Shown in pieces: positions 1 through 7,171 of a stretch of DNA of 46,594 nt (the first letter of the stretch is position 1; each line of letters begins with the position of its first letter). The notes beneath the pieces were generated by a model that had not been told where the DNA came from, ran no database searches, and saw nothing but the letters and a program-made list of their open reading frames with translations. This DNA comes from an uncultured Lachnospiraceae bacterium (lineage in GTDB: Bacteria; Bacillota; Clostridia; Lachnospirales; Lachnospiraceae): NCBI GenBank assembly GCA_910584945.1, contig CAJUDY010000024.1:1-46594 (forward strand), given 5' to 3'. The position numbers and the translations under genes were made by a program.

Positions 1-1
1 G

Positions 2-91
2 GTGATGACCTCCTTCTACGGAAAGCTTGCGGCCATGGGTGTGGTGCTTCTGGGATTCGGGTTGAGCCTGATCGGGTCGCGGAGAATGTAA
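2..91 (+). CDS. C-terminal end of a membrane protein (5' end outside window)
   Basis: An open frame enters from the left edge and stops at TAA 89-91. The last 29 residues include a hydrophobic stretch (about residues 10-25 of the visible part, rich in Leu, Gly, Val) followed by a short basic tail, SRRM. This is what the last transmembrane helix of an integral membrane protein or a C-terminal anchor looks like. A hairpin follows 11 bases after the stop. Nothing visible identifies the family. Confidence 0.55.
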   Translation: MMTSFYGKLAAMGVVLLGFGLSLIGSRRM

Positions 92-101
92 AAAAAGCCA
101 A

Positions 102-140
102 AGGTTACTTGCATGATACAAGTAACCTGTAGTATATTTT
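102..140 (+). terminator. Hairpin after the truncated left-edge gene
   Basis: A perfect 10-bp stem (AGGTTACTTG at 102-111, CAAGTAACCT at 119-128) with a 7-base loop is followed by a T-rich but interrupted tract. It is a plausible but imperfect intrinsic terminator for the gene ending at 91. Confidence 0.5.
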
Positions 141-189
141 ATTTGTGAAAGGCGATTCGGAAGGGTTTCCGATGGCGTCTGCAGCAGAC

Positions 190-229
190 GAAAAAGGAAC
201 AGCATCTCCCGGTAAAGATGTTGTTCCTT
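190..229 (-). terminator. Intrinsic terminator of the Rpn-type gene
   Basis: A 14-bp stem with one G-U pair (194-207 and 216-229) lies just beyond the stop of the minus-strand gene at 238-1188. Read on the minus strand, the stem is followed by five T residues. Confidence 0.75.
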
Positions 230-237
230 AACTCTTA

Positions 238-1188
238 TTACAAATATTTTTTGGATGCTTCAGGACTTAGATGATACTGCTCCTGAATCTTGATAAGGAT
301 CGTCTGAGGCGGAACCCCTAAATCCTTTAAAATAGAAACAGTTCCCTCTATTCCTTCTTTAATTCCTTCTTTCACTCCTTCTTTAATTCCTTCATTTTTT
401 ATTGTTTTTGCTTCATGTTCCAAAATTCTTCCGCCCATGATTGTTTTCACTCCTTCCCTGACTGACTGGTATTTTACGGCGATATGCTCCAGTACTTTGT
501 TTGACATGTCAATGATCGTACATCTTGTATATTCGCTGATCGCACCTTCTTTCAAGAGCTCTTCCAGCTTCTCCTTGATCTTCTCGTACTCATCCTGCAG
601 GATTTTAAGCTTCGTCCCATCGTTTTCATATTCCTCAAAATGTGCCTCATGGCAGAAGATATAGAAAGGGAGAAGCAGCAGAAGGTTTTTCTCAAAAATC
701 TCTTCCAGCGTATATTCCTGGGCTTTCATCACCTGGATATCATATTCCACACTTCCTCCCGGGGTCGCGATCCGGGTTCTCAGCGCATCGGGAGTAGATG
801 TCCGATGCCTCAGAAACAGTACCGCGGAATGTGGCAGTGTCACAGTCAGGATATTTCCCCTGATTTTCCCTTCGTCAAGAGCGATCTGGGTATCGTACTC
901 GAAAAACCGGATCAGCATACTGTTGTCAGTACTGCTCTGGCATTCCAGATGGTATTTTCTCGTCTTTTTTCCGTTGATCTTAAAACTGGTGTCTGTGATC
1001 CGCTCTACCTCATTCCCGTCCTGCTGATTCAGAAAGTGCTCATTGGGCGAGAACGTAATCTTTTCCTGTCCGGAATAATGCTCTCCGAACAACTCGTTGA
1101 TCATGGGAATGATCAGAGAACTGCAGTCGTTCACCAGGGTGCGAAACACATCATCATAAGGGGTGTTTGTAATCTTGATATCTTCCAC
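238..1188 (-). CDS. Rpn-family PD-(D/E)XK nuclease / transposase-like protein
   Basis: A 316-residue protein of the Rpn (recombination-promoting nuclease) family, often annotated as PD-(D/E)XK nuclease family transposase. The N-terminal PYDDVF segment, Asp66 in ITDTSF and Glu82-x-Gln84 in YHLECQSS match the D...ExQ nuclease core (family knowledge). The C-terminal region holds EGIKEG-type repeats encoded by a 12-bp DNA repeat, followed by a conserved end (LKDLG-PPQTI... to SKKYL). Length is usual for the family. The start is a GTG at 1188 with AAGGAAT just upstream. The gene is monocistronic, with its own terminator. In E. coli, Rpn proteins are DNA endonucleases that raise recombination, and a role in DNA acquisition is the usual inference. 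An inverted fragment of the same family lies upstream at 1339-1553. Confidence 0.85.
   Translation of the reverse strand: MEDIKITNTPYDDVFRTLVNDCSSLIIPMINELFGEHYSGQEKITFSPNEHFLNQQDGNEVERITDTSFKINGKKTRKYHLECQSSTDNSMLIRFFEYDTQIALDEGKIRGNILTVTLPHSAVLFLRHRTSTPDALRTRIATPGGSVEYDIQVMKAQEYTLEEIFEKNLLLLLPFYIFCHEAHFEEYENDGTKLKILQDEYEKIKEKLEELLKEGAISEYTRCTIIDMSNKVLEHIAVKYQSVREGVKTIMGGRILEHEAKTIKNEGIKEGVKEGIKEGIEGTVSILKDLGVPPQTILIKIQEQYHLSPEASKKYL
350..397. repeat. 12-bp tandem repeat in the Rpn-type gene
   Basis: Four adjacent copies of a 12-bp unit close to ATTCCTTCTTTA (350-361, 362-373, 374-385, 386-397) encode the EGIK-EGVK-EGIK-type repeats on the minus strand. The unit is a multiple of three, so copy-number change would lengthen or shorten the protein without breaking the frame. 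Confidence 0.85.
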
Positions 1189-1338
1189 TGATATTCCTTC
1201 TTTTCATACAGTTTACCATACTGCATCCATTTACTCAATTAGAAAATGAAATTGCCTGTTTCATGGACAAATTATCTGACAGATTGATCTTATCAGAATA
1301 ATTTCTGCTTGTCAATTCCTGATTCTGATGATAAAATA

Positions 1339-1553
1339 AAATTGTATAATGAAATGAGAGAGCGATGAAAATAATCATGGTCGGAAGAATTTTGGAACAT
1401 GAAGCAAAGACGATAAAAAAAGAAGGAATGAAAGAAGGAATCAAGGGAACCGTTTCCATATTAAAGGATTTAGGGATTCCGCCTCAGACAATTCTTGTCA
1501 AGATTCAAGAGCAATACCATCTGACTTTTGAAGCTTCGAAAAAATATCTGTAA
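1339..1553 (+). pseudogene. Inverted C-terminal relic of an Rpn-family gene
   Basis: An open stretch from ATG 1365 encodes 62 residues that align end to end with the last part of the Rpn-type protein at 238-1188 (GRILEHEAKTIK..., KDLG-PPQTI, KIQEQYHL, EASKKYL), but on the opposite strand and with fewer EGIK repeats. Just upstream, another frame reads KLYNEMRER, which resembles the KYQSVREG region of the intact protein, so a one-base shift separates the two parts. The nuclease core is missing. It is best read as a decayed, inverted second copy. A promoter-like TTGTCA-17-TAAAAT (1309-1337) and a terminator frame it, so it may still be transcribed. Confidence 0.75.
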
Positions 1554-1560
1554 GAATATT

Positions 1561-1600
1561 TGCCAGCTCTGCATTTTCTACAGGGCTGGTATTTTTATTT
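1561..1600 (+). terminator. Intrinsic terminator after the Rpn relic
   Basis: An 11-bp stem with G-U pairs (TGCCAGCTCTG 1561-1571 with CAGGGCTGGTA 1581-1591) is followed by ATTTTTATTTT. It sits 8 bases after the relic stop codon and would also shield the switch region to its right from read-through. Confidence 0.65.
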
Positions 1601-1652
1601 TCTGATTTTTCTTTATTTCCGCGAACAATGAATCAAGTGCCATAAATGATAT

Positions 1653-1684
1653 AAAAGTGTCGCAGAGGTTCATACTCTGCGACA
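1653..1684 (+). repeat. Left inverted repeat / recombinase core site (IR-L)
   Basis: A 32-bp sequence that matches the reverse complement of 3016-3047 at 29 of 32 positions. It is itself a dyad: 9-bp arms TGTCGCAGA (1658-1666) and TCTGCGACA (1676-1684) around a 9-bp asymmetric centre. Two inverted 9-bp arms and a short asymmetric spacer is the form of a tyrosine recombinase core site. It has no T-tract, so it is not a good terminator. Confidence 0.75.
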
Positions 1685-1722
1685 ACCCTTCAGAGATGCT
1701 TGATATATGATATTTTTTTCAC

Positions 1723-1762
1723 TTTTGACTATTATTTGACTGCTCATTTGACTGCTTTGACT
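1723..1762. repeat. TTTGACT direct repeats beside the recombinase gene
   Basis: Four near-copies of TTTGACT start at about 1723, 1735, 1747 and 1756 (two extended as ATTTGACTGCT), spaced 9-12 bp, between IR-L and the recombinase stop codon. Direct repeats near helical spacing beside a core site resemble the arm-type binding sites of lambda/Tn916-type integrases. The function is inferred. Confidence 0.45.
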
Positions 1763-2876
1763 AAAAGCAGATGATCGTCTTTAAGCGGCTCATATTCTCC
1801 CGTTTTTGGTTCAGATTGGGGTGAACATATTGATTCAATGTAATATTGATATTCGAATGTCCAAGAATTTCACTTAATGTTTTTGCGTCAAAGCCAACTT
1901 CAATACATCGGGTCGCAAAGGTATGGCGAAGCGTATGAAAGTGAACCTCCTGAATGCAGCATTCTCTTGTGTATCTTTTAAGTCGGCGCTGCAGCTTTCG
2001 GGGCTCCATGCATTGACTGGTTCCTGTAAGAACGAAGATTTCCGGGTTGCTGCGGCAGAACCGCGCACACAAAGCAGCCAAGTCCGGCATTAAAGGAATG
2101 GTCCGGCAGGAACTTTCGCTTTTAGGCGTATCCATCACAACTTTTGTTTTTAAACGGTCTTCCTGGTCAGGGTTTTTTATTCGCTGAACGGTGTGCTGAA
2201 TGGTAATTGTTGAGGAATCCATGGAAATATCTCCCCATCTAAGAGCGCATACTTCTCCAATTCGAAGCCCTGTACGAAGAGCAATATAAACTCCGAATTT
2301 GCATAGATCCATCTCTTTCGCAAGATAGAGACTCAATGTTTCCTCCTCTTTCTCATCCAGTACCCGAACATTCTTTTTGAGCTGTTTTGGGTAAATAATC
2401 TCCGGATTTATCAGCATTTGCGCGCCTCTTTTTCCTGCATACACAATGACGGAATGAAGCAAAGCCAGGACATTGCGCACTGTTTTTGGGGAAAGATTTT
2501 TCTCGTTAAGCAGCATCTGAGTAAAACTGTCGATTTTTTCATCTGTGATGGCACCAGGCTGCTGTACCCCAAAATATGGTTTAATATGGTTCTCAATATC
2601 TGCCTTGTATTTTGAACGGCTGGATTCCTTCAGGCGGTGGCCGTTGACCGCAAGCCAGTTATTACAATAATGTGCGAAAGTTCGCCCCTTTGGGTCTCCG
2701 ATGGCACAGACCGTTTCAAACGCCTTTCTGGCAAGAAGAGCTTTATTCCTTGCCTCTTCATAAGTTTTACCATAACAGAAACCATAGATTAATTTTCCCT
2801 TCTCATCCCTTCCTTTCGCGTAACGTGCTTCATAACGACCGTCCTTTCGCAAGAAAACATTTTCCCTGTTTGCCAT
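1761..2876 (-). CDS. Tyrosine recombinase (phage/Tn916-type integrase family)
   Basis: A 371-residue site-specific recombinase. The AP2-like N-terminal arm-binding region (about 5-60), the SAM-like core-binding domain (about 63-155) and the catalytic domain (about 172-360) are in the usual order. The active-site set is complete: Arg205 (TGLRIGEV), Lys252, His314 and Arg317 (HTLRHTFA), His340 (LGHSNI) and nucleophile Tyr350 (NQYVH). The ATG start has GGAGG 11 bases upstream. No excisionase, relaxase or other mobile-element gene stands beside it, unlike an integrated conjugative element. Instead the gene lies inside a pair of 32-bp inverted core-like repeats, so its likely job is inversion of its own segment. 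A weak divergent promoter may share the palindromic TTGCAA at 2961-2966. The alternative is a remnant of a lost element. Confidence 0.9.
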   Translation of the reverse strand: MANRENVFLRKDGRYEARYAKGRDEKGKLIYGFCYGKTYEEARNKALLARKAFETVCAIGDPKGRTFAHYCNNWLAVNGHRLKESSRSKYKADIENHIKPYFGVQQPGAITDEKIDSFTQMLLNEKNLSPKTVRNVLALLHSVIVYAGKRGAQMLINPEIIYPKQLKKNVRVLDEKEEETLSLYLAKEMDLCKFGVYIALRTGLRIGEVCALRWGDISMDSSTITIQHTVQRIKNPDQEDRLKTKVVMDTPKSESSCRTIPLMPDLAALCARFCRSNPEIFVLTGTSQCMEPRKLQRRLKRYTRECCIQEVHFHTLRHTFATRCIEVGFDAKTLSEILGHSNINITLNQYVHPNLNQKRENMSRLKTIICF

Positions 2877-2960
2877 ATAACTGTACCTCCATTTTTTCTT
2901 TTAAGTCTAACGGAAGAACCAGTCTTGTTTCACTCAAATATTGAATTTTAAACGAATCTA

Positions 2961-2989
2961 TTGCAAAAGCGCATGGAAGTAAGTATAAT
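2961..2989 (+). promoter_or_regulatory. Outward sigma-A promoter inside the invertible segment
   Basis: TTGCAA (2961-2966), a 17-bp spacer and a perfect TATAAT (2984-2989). Transcription would start near 2996, cross IR-R and enter the operon at 3129. It is the only near-consensus promoter seen before that operon. Confidence 0.7.
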
Positions 2990-3015
2990 AATACAAGAAC
3001 AGGCGCAGCCACTTA

Positions 3016-3047
3016 TGTCGCAGAGTATGAACATCTGCGTCGCTTTT
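3016..3047 (-). repeat. Right inverted repeat / recombinase core site (IR-R)
   Basis: Reverse-complement partner of IR-L with mismatches at only three of 32 positions. The left arm TGTCGCAGA (3016-3024) and the central GTATGAAC are conserved in inverted orientation, and the right arm is slightly degenerate. It falls between the outward promoter and the 3129 gene, so it would be part of their 5' untranslated leader. Confidence 0.75.
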
Positions 3048-3128
3048 TGGAGATGCCTGTGCCATGTATGGAACCGTCATGGGGGATGACAGGAAGCCGA
3101 CTGGCAGCGATAAGAGGAGAGGTGATCA

Positions 3129-3614
3129 ATGATGTGTACCTGGAGTCATTGTGCCGGGCGTATCTTGTACAGCCCTGAGATCGTCAATCTCTGCGTGGAT
3201 TCTTATGACCGGGAGAGACAGCAAGGAAAGCTGTATCATTTGTATACGGCAGACGGTTTTTCGTTCTCATCGCTTTTTGCGGCTTTTGACAGGATGCAGA
3301 GACTGTATGACGACCTCTGTTTTCCCCAGGCATCTACAGAGATTCGGAGCTTTTTGGTGGACCGCAGAAAGAAGAAGCGGATACTGGAGCTGCCAAAGCA
3401 GAGAGGGAGGGAGATGGAAGAGATGGAGTCTTTTGATAAAATGACAGAACACAGAGGCAAGGATGCCACATTTCTTATCCGGGTAAAATACCGTCAGAAC
3501 TCCAGCTGGCAGGGAGAAGTGACATGGGTAGACGGTCAGAAAAAAGAATATTTCCGGAGTGCGCTGGAGTTGGTGAAGCTGATTGACAGCGCGCTGGATG
3601 GGAAAAATAATTGA
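3129..3614 (+). CDS. Small uncharacterised protein with C-terminal WQG/SAxEL motif
   Basis: A 161-residue soluble protein with no signal peptide. It was not recognised as a named family. Its last 45 residues pair with the end of the protein at 8262-8639: an F-I...R pattern, then WQG, then W, then SA-EL(V/I)-L(I/V)D. So the two are paralogues sharing a small C-terminal domain. The middle has a basic patch, RRKKKR. ATG at 3129 (or 3132) follows AGGAGAGGTGAT. It is the first gene after the invertible promoter and is 24 bases from the SARP-type gene, so the two are probably co-transcribed. One paralogue precedes the regulator and the other precedes the adhesin, which suggests a shared role in controlling or building the surface fibres (inference). 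Confidence 0.7.
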   Translation: MMCTWSHCAGRILYSPEIVNLCVDSYDRERQQGKLYHLYTADGFSFSSLFAAFDRMQRLYDDLCFPQASTEIRSFLVDRRKKKRILELPKQRGREMEEMESFDKMTEHRGKDATFLIRVKYRQNSSWQGEVTWVDGQKKEYFRSALELVKLIDSALDGKNN

Positions 3615-3638
3615 AACGTTGTGCCGGGGTGAAGGATA

Positions 3639-4829
3639 GTGGAACAAGAAAGGATCTTGCAGTTTGATTTGCTGGGGGCTTTTATTTGTAAGGAAATGGG
3701 GAAAGGAGAGATAAAGAACAGCGTGATTCCGGAGAAAACAGGGAAGAAGGCCTTGTCTTTTCTGCAGTATTTGATCGTGAATCATGCAAGAAATATATCA
3801 TCGGAGGAACTGATCGAACAGTTCTGGTCCGGGAAAGGAAGCAGTGATCCTGCCAATGCGCTGAAGAACATGCTTTTCAAGACCAGAAGTCTTTTGAAAA
3901 TCTTGTATCCGGGGCATCCGAATCTGATTCTGACCCTCCAGGGATGCTACGCATGGAATCCGGAAGTGGAGGTAAGACTGGACACGGAGGAATTTGAACA
4001 GGCCTGCCTGGCGGCGAGAAAGCAGTCGGGAAAGAATTATCTGGATACCCTCCTTCGGGCGGTACATCTGTATCGCGGAGATTTTCTGTCCGGCAACGAC
4101 AGCGACTGGGCCGTTTCTCTGAGACGGTATTACCAGACCCTGTACCTGGATGTGTGCAAGATGGTTCTGCCTCTTTTGCAGGAGCAGGAGCGATGGACGG
4201 AGATGATCGGGATCTGTGAACAGGCGTCCAGCGTGGATTTTGGCGCGGATACCTTTATCGTGTATCAGATGCAGGCCCTGATCTCCATGGGCCACCCGGA
4301 GCGGGCGGTGGAAGCTTATCAGGTATTCCGGGAGATGCTCTGGGAGGAGTTTGAGATCGAACCGGCGGAGCAGGTGGAGCAGATTCATATACTGGCGGAC
4401 AGCATGTGCCAGAACAACGTCAGCGGGCTGGATATCTTAAAGCTGGTGGCGGAAGGAGAGGTGGAGAAGCATGCCTTTTTCTGCACATTCAGCGTATTCC
4501 AGAGTATTGTGGCTCTGGAACGGCGGCATCTGTCCCGTTACCGGCACTGTTCTTCTCTGGTAATTGTAAGTCTGGGCAATAAAGTGACGCCGTCTACGGA
4601 CGCCAGGAGGCTGGAGAGGATTCTCCTGGAAGGGCTTCGGACCGGAGATCCGGTGGCGCGTCTGGATGCAGGGTCTTATATCCTCATGCTGACCGGAGCG
4701 GACGAGGAGAAGGCGCGGATTGTCATGGATCGGATCGACCGGATGTTCCACAAAGTCTACTCTCATTCGCAGGCGTGTATTTCCTATCGGGTAACGGCTC
4801 TGGAGCCGGATGCGGTTCAAGTATCATAA
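3639..4829 (+). CDS. SARP/BTAD-type transcriptional regulator with degenerate GGDEF-like tail
   Basis: A 396-residue regulator. Residues about 1-100 form an OmpR-like winged helix as in SARP activators, and about 110-250 form the helical BTAD (bacterial transcriptional activation domain), with typical ending EEFEIEPAEQ. Residues about 295-390 resemble a GGDEF fold (VIVSL..., then GDPVARLDAGSYILML at about 335-350), but the signature is replaced by DAGSY, so cyclase activity is unlikely. The start is GTG 3639 after GGGTGAAGGAT. No transmembrane segment is present. It lies downstream of the small gene at 3129 and of the invertible promoter, and an intrinsic terminator follows. By position it is the best candidate activator of the nearby surface-fibre operon, though no binding site was identified. 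Confidence 0.8.
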   Translation: MEQERILQFDLLGAFICKEMGKGEIKNSVIPEKTGKKALSFLQYLIVNHARNISSEELIEQFWSGKGSSDPANALKNMLFKTRSLLKILYPGHPNLILTLQGCYAWNPEVEVRLDTEEFEQACLAARKQSGKNYLDTLLRAVHLYRGDFLSGNDSDWAVSLRRYYQTLYLDVCKMVLPLLQEQERWTEMIGICEQASSVDFGADTFIVYQMQALISMGHPERAVEAYQVFREMLWEEFEIEPAEQVEQIHILADSMCQNNVSGLDILKLVAEGEVEKHAFFCTFSVFQSIVALERRHLSRYRHCSSLVIVSLGNKVTPSTDARRLERILLEGLRTGDPVARLDAGSYILMLTGADEEKARIVMDRIDRMFHKVYSHSQACISYRVTALEPDAVQVS

Positions 4830-4840
4830 ATCATACGCAA

Positions 4841-4872
4841 AAGAGCGTTGGTGTGGGCCAGCGCTCTTTTTC
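4841..4872 (+). terminator. Intrinsic terminator of the regulator operon
   Basis: AAGAGCGTTGG (4841-4851) pairs with CCAGCGCTCTT (4858-4868) with one G-U, followed by a T run. It starts 12 bases after the stop codon and closes the 3129-4829 operon. Confidence 0.85.
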
Positions 4873-4992
4873 TTACTTATTTTCCAGTTCCATCACCGGT
4901 TATTGTTTTGCGATCATTTCCGGTTCAGAAGTGAGGGCGATTTTTGCATGGCAAAACTCTGAATATTGTTCCGAATGGTTGCTGTGAGCGGC

Positions 4993-5775
4993 CTACAGGC
5001 CGTGAATAGTAACATGGCTTTCAATGTTCAGGATACTCATGGCTTTGTCTCTCTGGGCGACGGATACCACCAGCTGAAGCTGGTTGCCGCTGTAATCGGG
5101 GATATAGATGTCCATGGTGGCCTTCGGGCACAGAAATTCGATGCATCCGGTACCGGAATCCCAGGAGAGAGGAAGCGTGCGCCGTCCTTCTGCGCTCAGA
5201 GCATAGATTCCTTCATAGTAGATTCCGGAAGCGTTGTCAGTGATCGTAAGATAGAGACTGCCGTTCTTCTGACGGGTGGAGACAAGCTTCGGGGCTTCCC
5301 GGTCCACGTCCTCTACGAGAACTTCCCGGGTCATATACTGGTTGTTGGCCAGAGTGACAGTGACGGTGAGATTGCCGTTCCGCGTCGGTTCGATGGAGTA
5401 GGTATGGTTGTCCGTCTCATATACGGAGATGTTGTAGCCGTCGATCACTGCCGTCACCCGGGTGATGGGGAGAAAGGTATGGACCTTTAGGCTGTAGACG
5501 GGACGTCCGGGTTCTGCATCCGTGTCCGGGGTCAGGGAAAAGACAGGCAATATAAAAAGCAGTGGCAGCAGAAAGAAGAGCAGAAGCACAAAGTCCAGAA
5601 TATGCTTTTGAAGGGCATAGCGCTCCTGGCGGTAATCCCGGTAAGAGACAAGCACCTCCAAAGGCGTGGGATTCGGCTCTTTCCCAGACCGTTCGAATAC
5701 CTCTTTTAAAATCTCTTCCGCTTCCTGGGGTTCCAGTGCGGGTTCGGAGAATTTTTTCGGAAAATTCCGGGACAT
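4993..5775 (-). CDS. Single-pass membrane protein with Ig-like extracellular domain, possible anti-sigma partner
   Basis: A 260-residue protein. The N-terminal 57 residues are charged and cytoplasmic (acidic EAEEILKEVFE, then RDYRQERY), a strong transmembrane helix spans about 59-82, and the remaining 175 residues are outside with beta-rich Ig-like character (DREAPKL, TITDNASGI, DYSGNQ). This cytoplasm-helix-beta-sandwich plan is common in anti-sigma or sensor partners encoded after ECF sigma genes (family knowledge), but no zinc-binding anti-sigma motif is visible. The gene starts 11 bases after the sigma gene and is the last of a three-gene minus-strand operon. Confidence 0.65.
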   Translation of the reverse strand: MSRNFPKKFSEPALEPQEAEEILKEVFERSGKEPNPTPLEVLVSYRDYRQERYALQKHILDFVLLLFFLLPLLFILPVFSLTPDTDAEPGRPVYSLKVHTFLPITRVTAVIDGYNISVYETDNHTYSIEPTRNGNLTVTVTLANNQYMTREVLVEDVDREAPKLVSTRQKNGSLYLTITDNASGIYYEGIYALSAEGRRTLPLSWDSGTGCIEFLCPKATMDIYIPDYSGNQLQLVVSVAQRDKAMSILNIESHVTIHGL

Positions 5776-5786
5776 GGCTTCACCTC

Positions 5787-6347
5787 CTATTTTTTAGATA
5801 ACTGCTTTAGCTTCTTACAGCCGTTTGCCAGATGCCGCCGCACCGAGCTGCTTTTTAAGTCCATCAGTCTGGCGATGTCCCGGATCTTCAGCTTATTGTA
5901 GTATCTCAGGATGATCACCTGGGACTCTGTAAAAGGAAGATTCATGATCTGGCGGATGATGAAATCCTGCCCGTCAATCTGGACGGCAGATTCTTCCGGA
6001 TTCAGGCTTTCCGGATCGAATTCTTTCAGAGAGCCGTCGTCATGGATGGGAAGTTCTTTAGAATCACCGTTCTGCTTTTTTTGCATCCCCAGGCAGACCC
6101 GAAAGTTGATCTGGCTTAACCAGGAGAGGAAAAGATGCGCGTCGCCCAAGGCAGCGATATTTTTCAGAGCAATCAGGTAAGTGTCCCGGAGGGCCTCTTT
6201 GGCCACCTCTTCGTCTTTTAAATAACCGCAGGCGAAGCGGTACTGCCGCTGGCAGGTTGCCATATAAAGTTCCGCGAACGCGTCGCTGTCTCCGCCGCGG
6301 GCATATTCTACAAGAGATGTGATGTACGATTGATCCAGATTTGCCAT
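5787..6347 (-). CDS. ECF-type RNA polymerase sigma factor
   Basis: About 186 residues. Region 2 lies in the N-terminal half (VEYARGGDSDAFAELY, then a long helical part with FLSWLSQINFRVCL). Region 4 is near the end, with the helix-turn-helix FTESQVIILRYYNKLKIRDIARLMDLKSSSVRRHL interrupted here for brevity as residues about 134-175. The chosen ATG (6345-6347) is 3 bases after the stop of the upstream GGDEF gene with an AGAGGAA ribosome site; a longer upstream frame would overlap that gene and lacks a better site. It is downstream of the GGDEF protein and upstream of the membrane protein. Its regulon is unknown, but its location between the SARP regulator and the pilus operon suggests a link to envelope or fibre expression (inference). 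Confidence 0.8.
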   Translation of the reverse strand: MANLDQSYITSLVEYARGGDSDAFAELYMATCQRQYRFACGYLKDEEVAKEALRDTYLIALKNIAALGDAHLFLSWLSQINFRVCLGMQKKQNGDSKELPIHDDGSLKEFDPESLNPEESAVQIDGQDFIIRQIMNLPFTESQVIILRYYNKLKIRDIARLMDLKSSSVRRHLANGCKKLKQLSKK

Positions 6348-6348
6348 C

Positions 6349-7047
6349 TTATCGTTCCTCTCTGCTGATGCGTCGGTTGGAGAGCGCAATCAGGTCGGTG
6401 ATCGTCTTTACCTCCTCCCCTTCATGGAAGGCGATACCGTAGCGGTACTCAATCAACAGGCTGCTGGCCGGGTCCTGATTGTAAAGCTGAATCTTCTGAT
6501 CCAGCTTTTTTAAGAAGCTGTCCATCTTATAGGTATTGCCGTCCTCGAACAAAGCCAGGAACTTATTGCCGCCGTTTCGCCCCACAAAACACATATTGGT
6601 GGATGCAAGATGCAGAATACTGGAAAAATCCCGGATCAGCTGGTTGCCCTTAAGATGCCCGTAATGCTTGTTGGTGTCATGGATATTGGTCAGGTCAAAC
6701 ATGATACAGCCGAGATTTTCCGGTATGGGTTTGTCCAGGTACTTTTCAATCATGACGTCGCAGCTGAAGCGATTGGCGAGCCCCGAGAGGGGGTCGGAAT
6801 GAACCGCGTAATCAAGCTCCCGGTAATCCTTGCGGGAAGATGTAAAGTAGTGGAAATCCCGGTAAATAAAAAGGAAGGACAGCCCAAGCGCCAGCCAGAG
6901 AAAGATGCAAAGCATACGAAATGCCGGGTCCGAGGCAACCAGATGGTAGACCCGCTGGTCAAACAGGATGACGCCAAGGCAACAGGCCGTCAGCAGAATA
7001 AACAGGATCAGTTGGATCGTTTTATAGATAAAATCGGTTTTTTTCAT
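6349..7047 (-). CDS. Membrane GGDEF-domain protein with degenerate active site
   Basis: A 232-residue protein with two transmembrane helices (about 11-30 and 44-62) and a cytoplasmic GGDEF domain from about 78 (DPLSGLANRFS is the usual entry motif; MFDLTNIHDTN matches the metal-binding Asp strand). The signature loop reads GRNGGNKF (about 157-163) instead of GG(D/E)EF, so two acidic positions are lost. Synthesis of cyclic di-GMP is therefore unlikely, and GTP- or partner-binding is a possible role. It is the first gene of the operon that continues with the sigma factor 1 base after its stop codon. A promoter with TTCACA-16-TATACT lies upstream on the minus strand. Confidence 0.75.
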   Translation of the reverse strand: MKKTDFIYKTIQLILFILLTACCLGVILFDQRVYHLVASDPAFRMLCIFLWLALGLSFLFIYRDFHYFTSSRKDYRELDYAVHSDPLSGLANRFSCDVMIEKYLDKPIPENLGCIMFDLTNIHDTNKHYGHLKGNQLIRDFSSILHLASTNMCFVGRNGGNKFLALFEDGNTYKMDSFLKKLDQKIQLYNQDPASSLLIEYRYGIAFHEGEEVKTITDLIALSNRRISREER

Positions 7048-7105
7048 TCTTGAATTCCCCTTGCGCTAAAAAATCCCGTATACAGCCCGGGCATGAACTG
7101 TAATC

Positions 7106-7133
7106 AGTATAGCACAAAATTTCTTCTTGTGAA
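7106..7133 (-). promoter_or_regulatory. Promoter of the GGDEF-sigma-membrane operon
   Basis: Minus-strand TTCACA (7133-7128), a 16-bp spacer and TATACT (7111-7106), about 60 bases before the GGDEF start codon. Confidence 0.5.
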
Positions 7134-7171
7134 TACAAAATTTGTTGGCAATCCTAAAAAGGAGTGCTAGA

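Larger units (their letters stand above)
1653..3047. mobile_element. Putative invertible segment carrying its recombinase and an outward promoter
   Basis: The 1395-bp segment is bounded by inverted core-like repeats (1653-1684, 3016-3047). It contains the recombinase gene and, at the right edge, an outward promoter (2961-2989) that reads through IR-R into the 3129-4829 regulator operon. Inversion would turn this promoter toward the Rpn relic and leave the regulator genes facing the promoterless recombinase 3' end. The organisation parallels the hin/fljBA switch (established), but here with a tyrosine recombinase (seen). Inversion itself is inferred. Confidence 0.6.

Noticed and set aside
1653..3047. 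att direct repeats of an integrated conjugative element
   Set aside because: The two repeats match far better in inverted orientation (29 of 32), and the segment carries no excisionase, relaxase or transfer genes. A lost element cannot be fully excluded.
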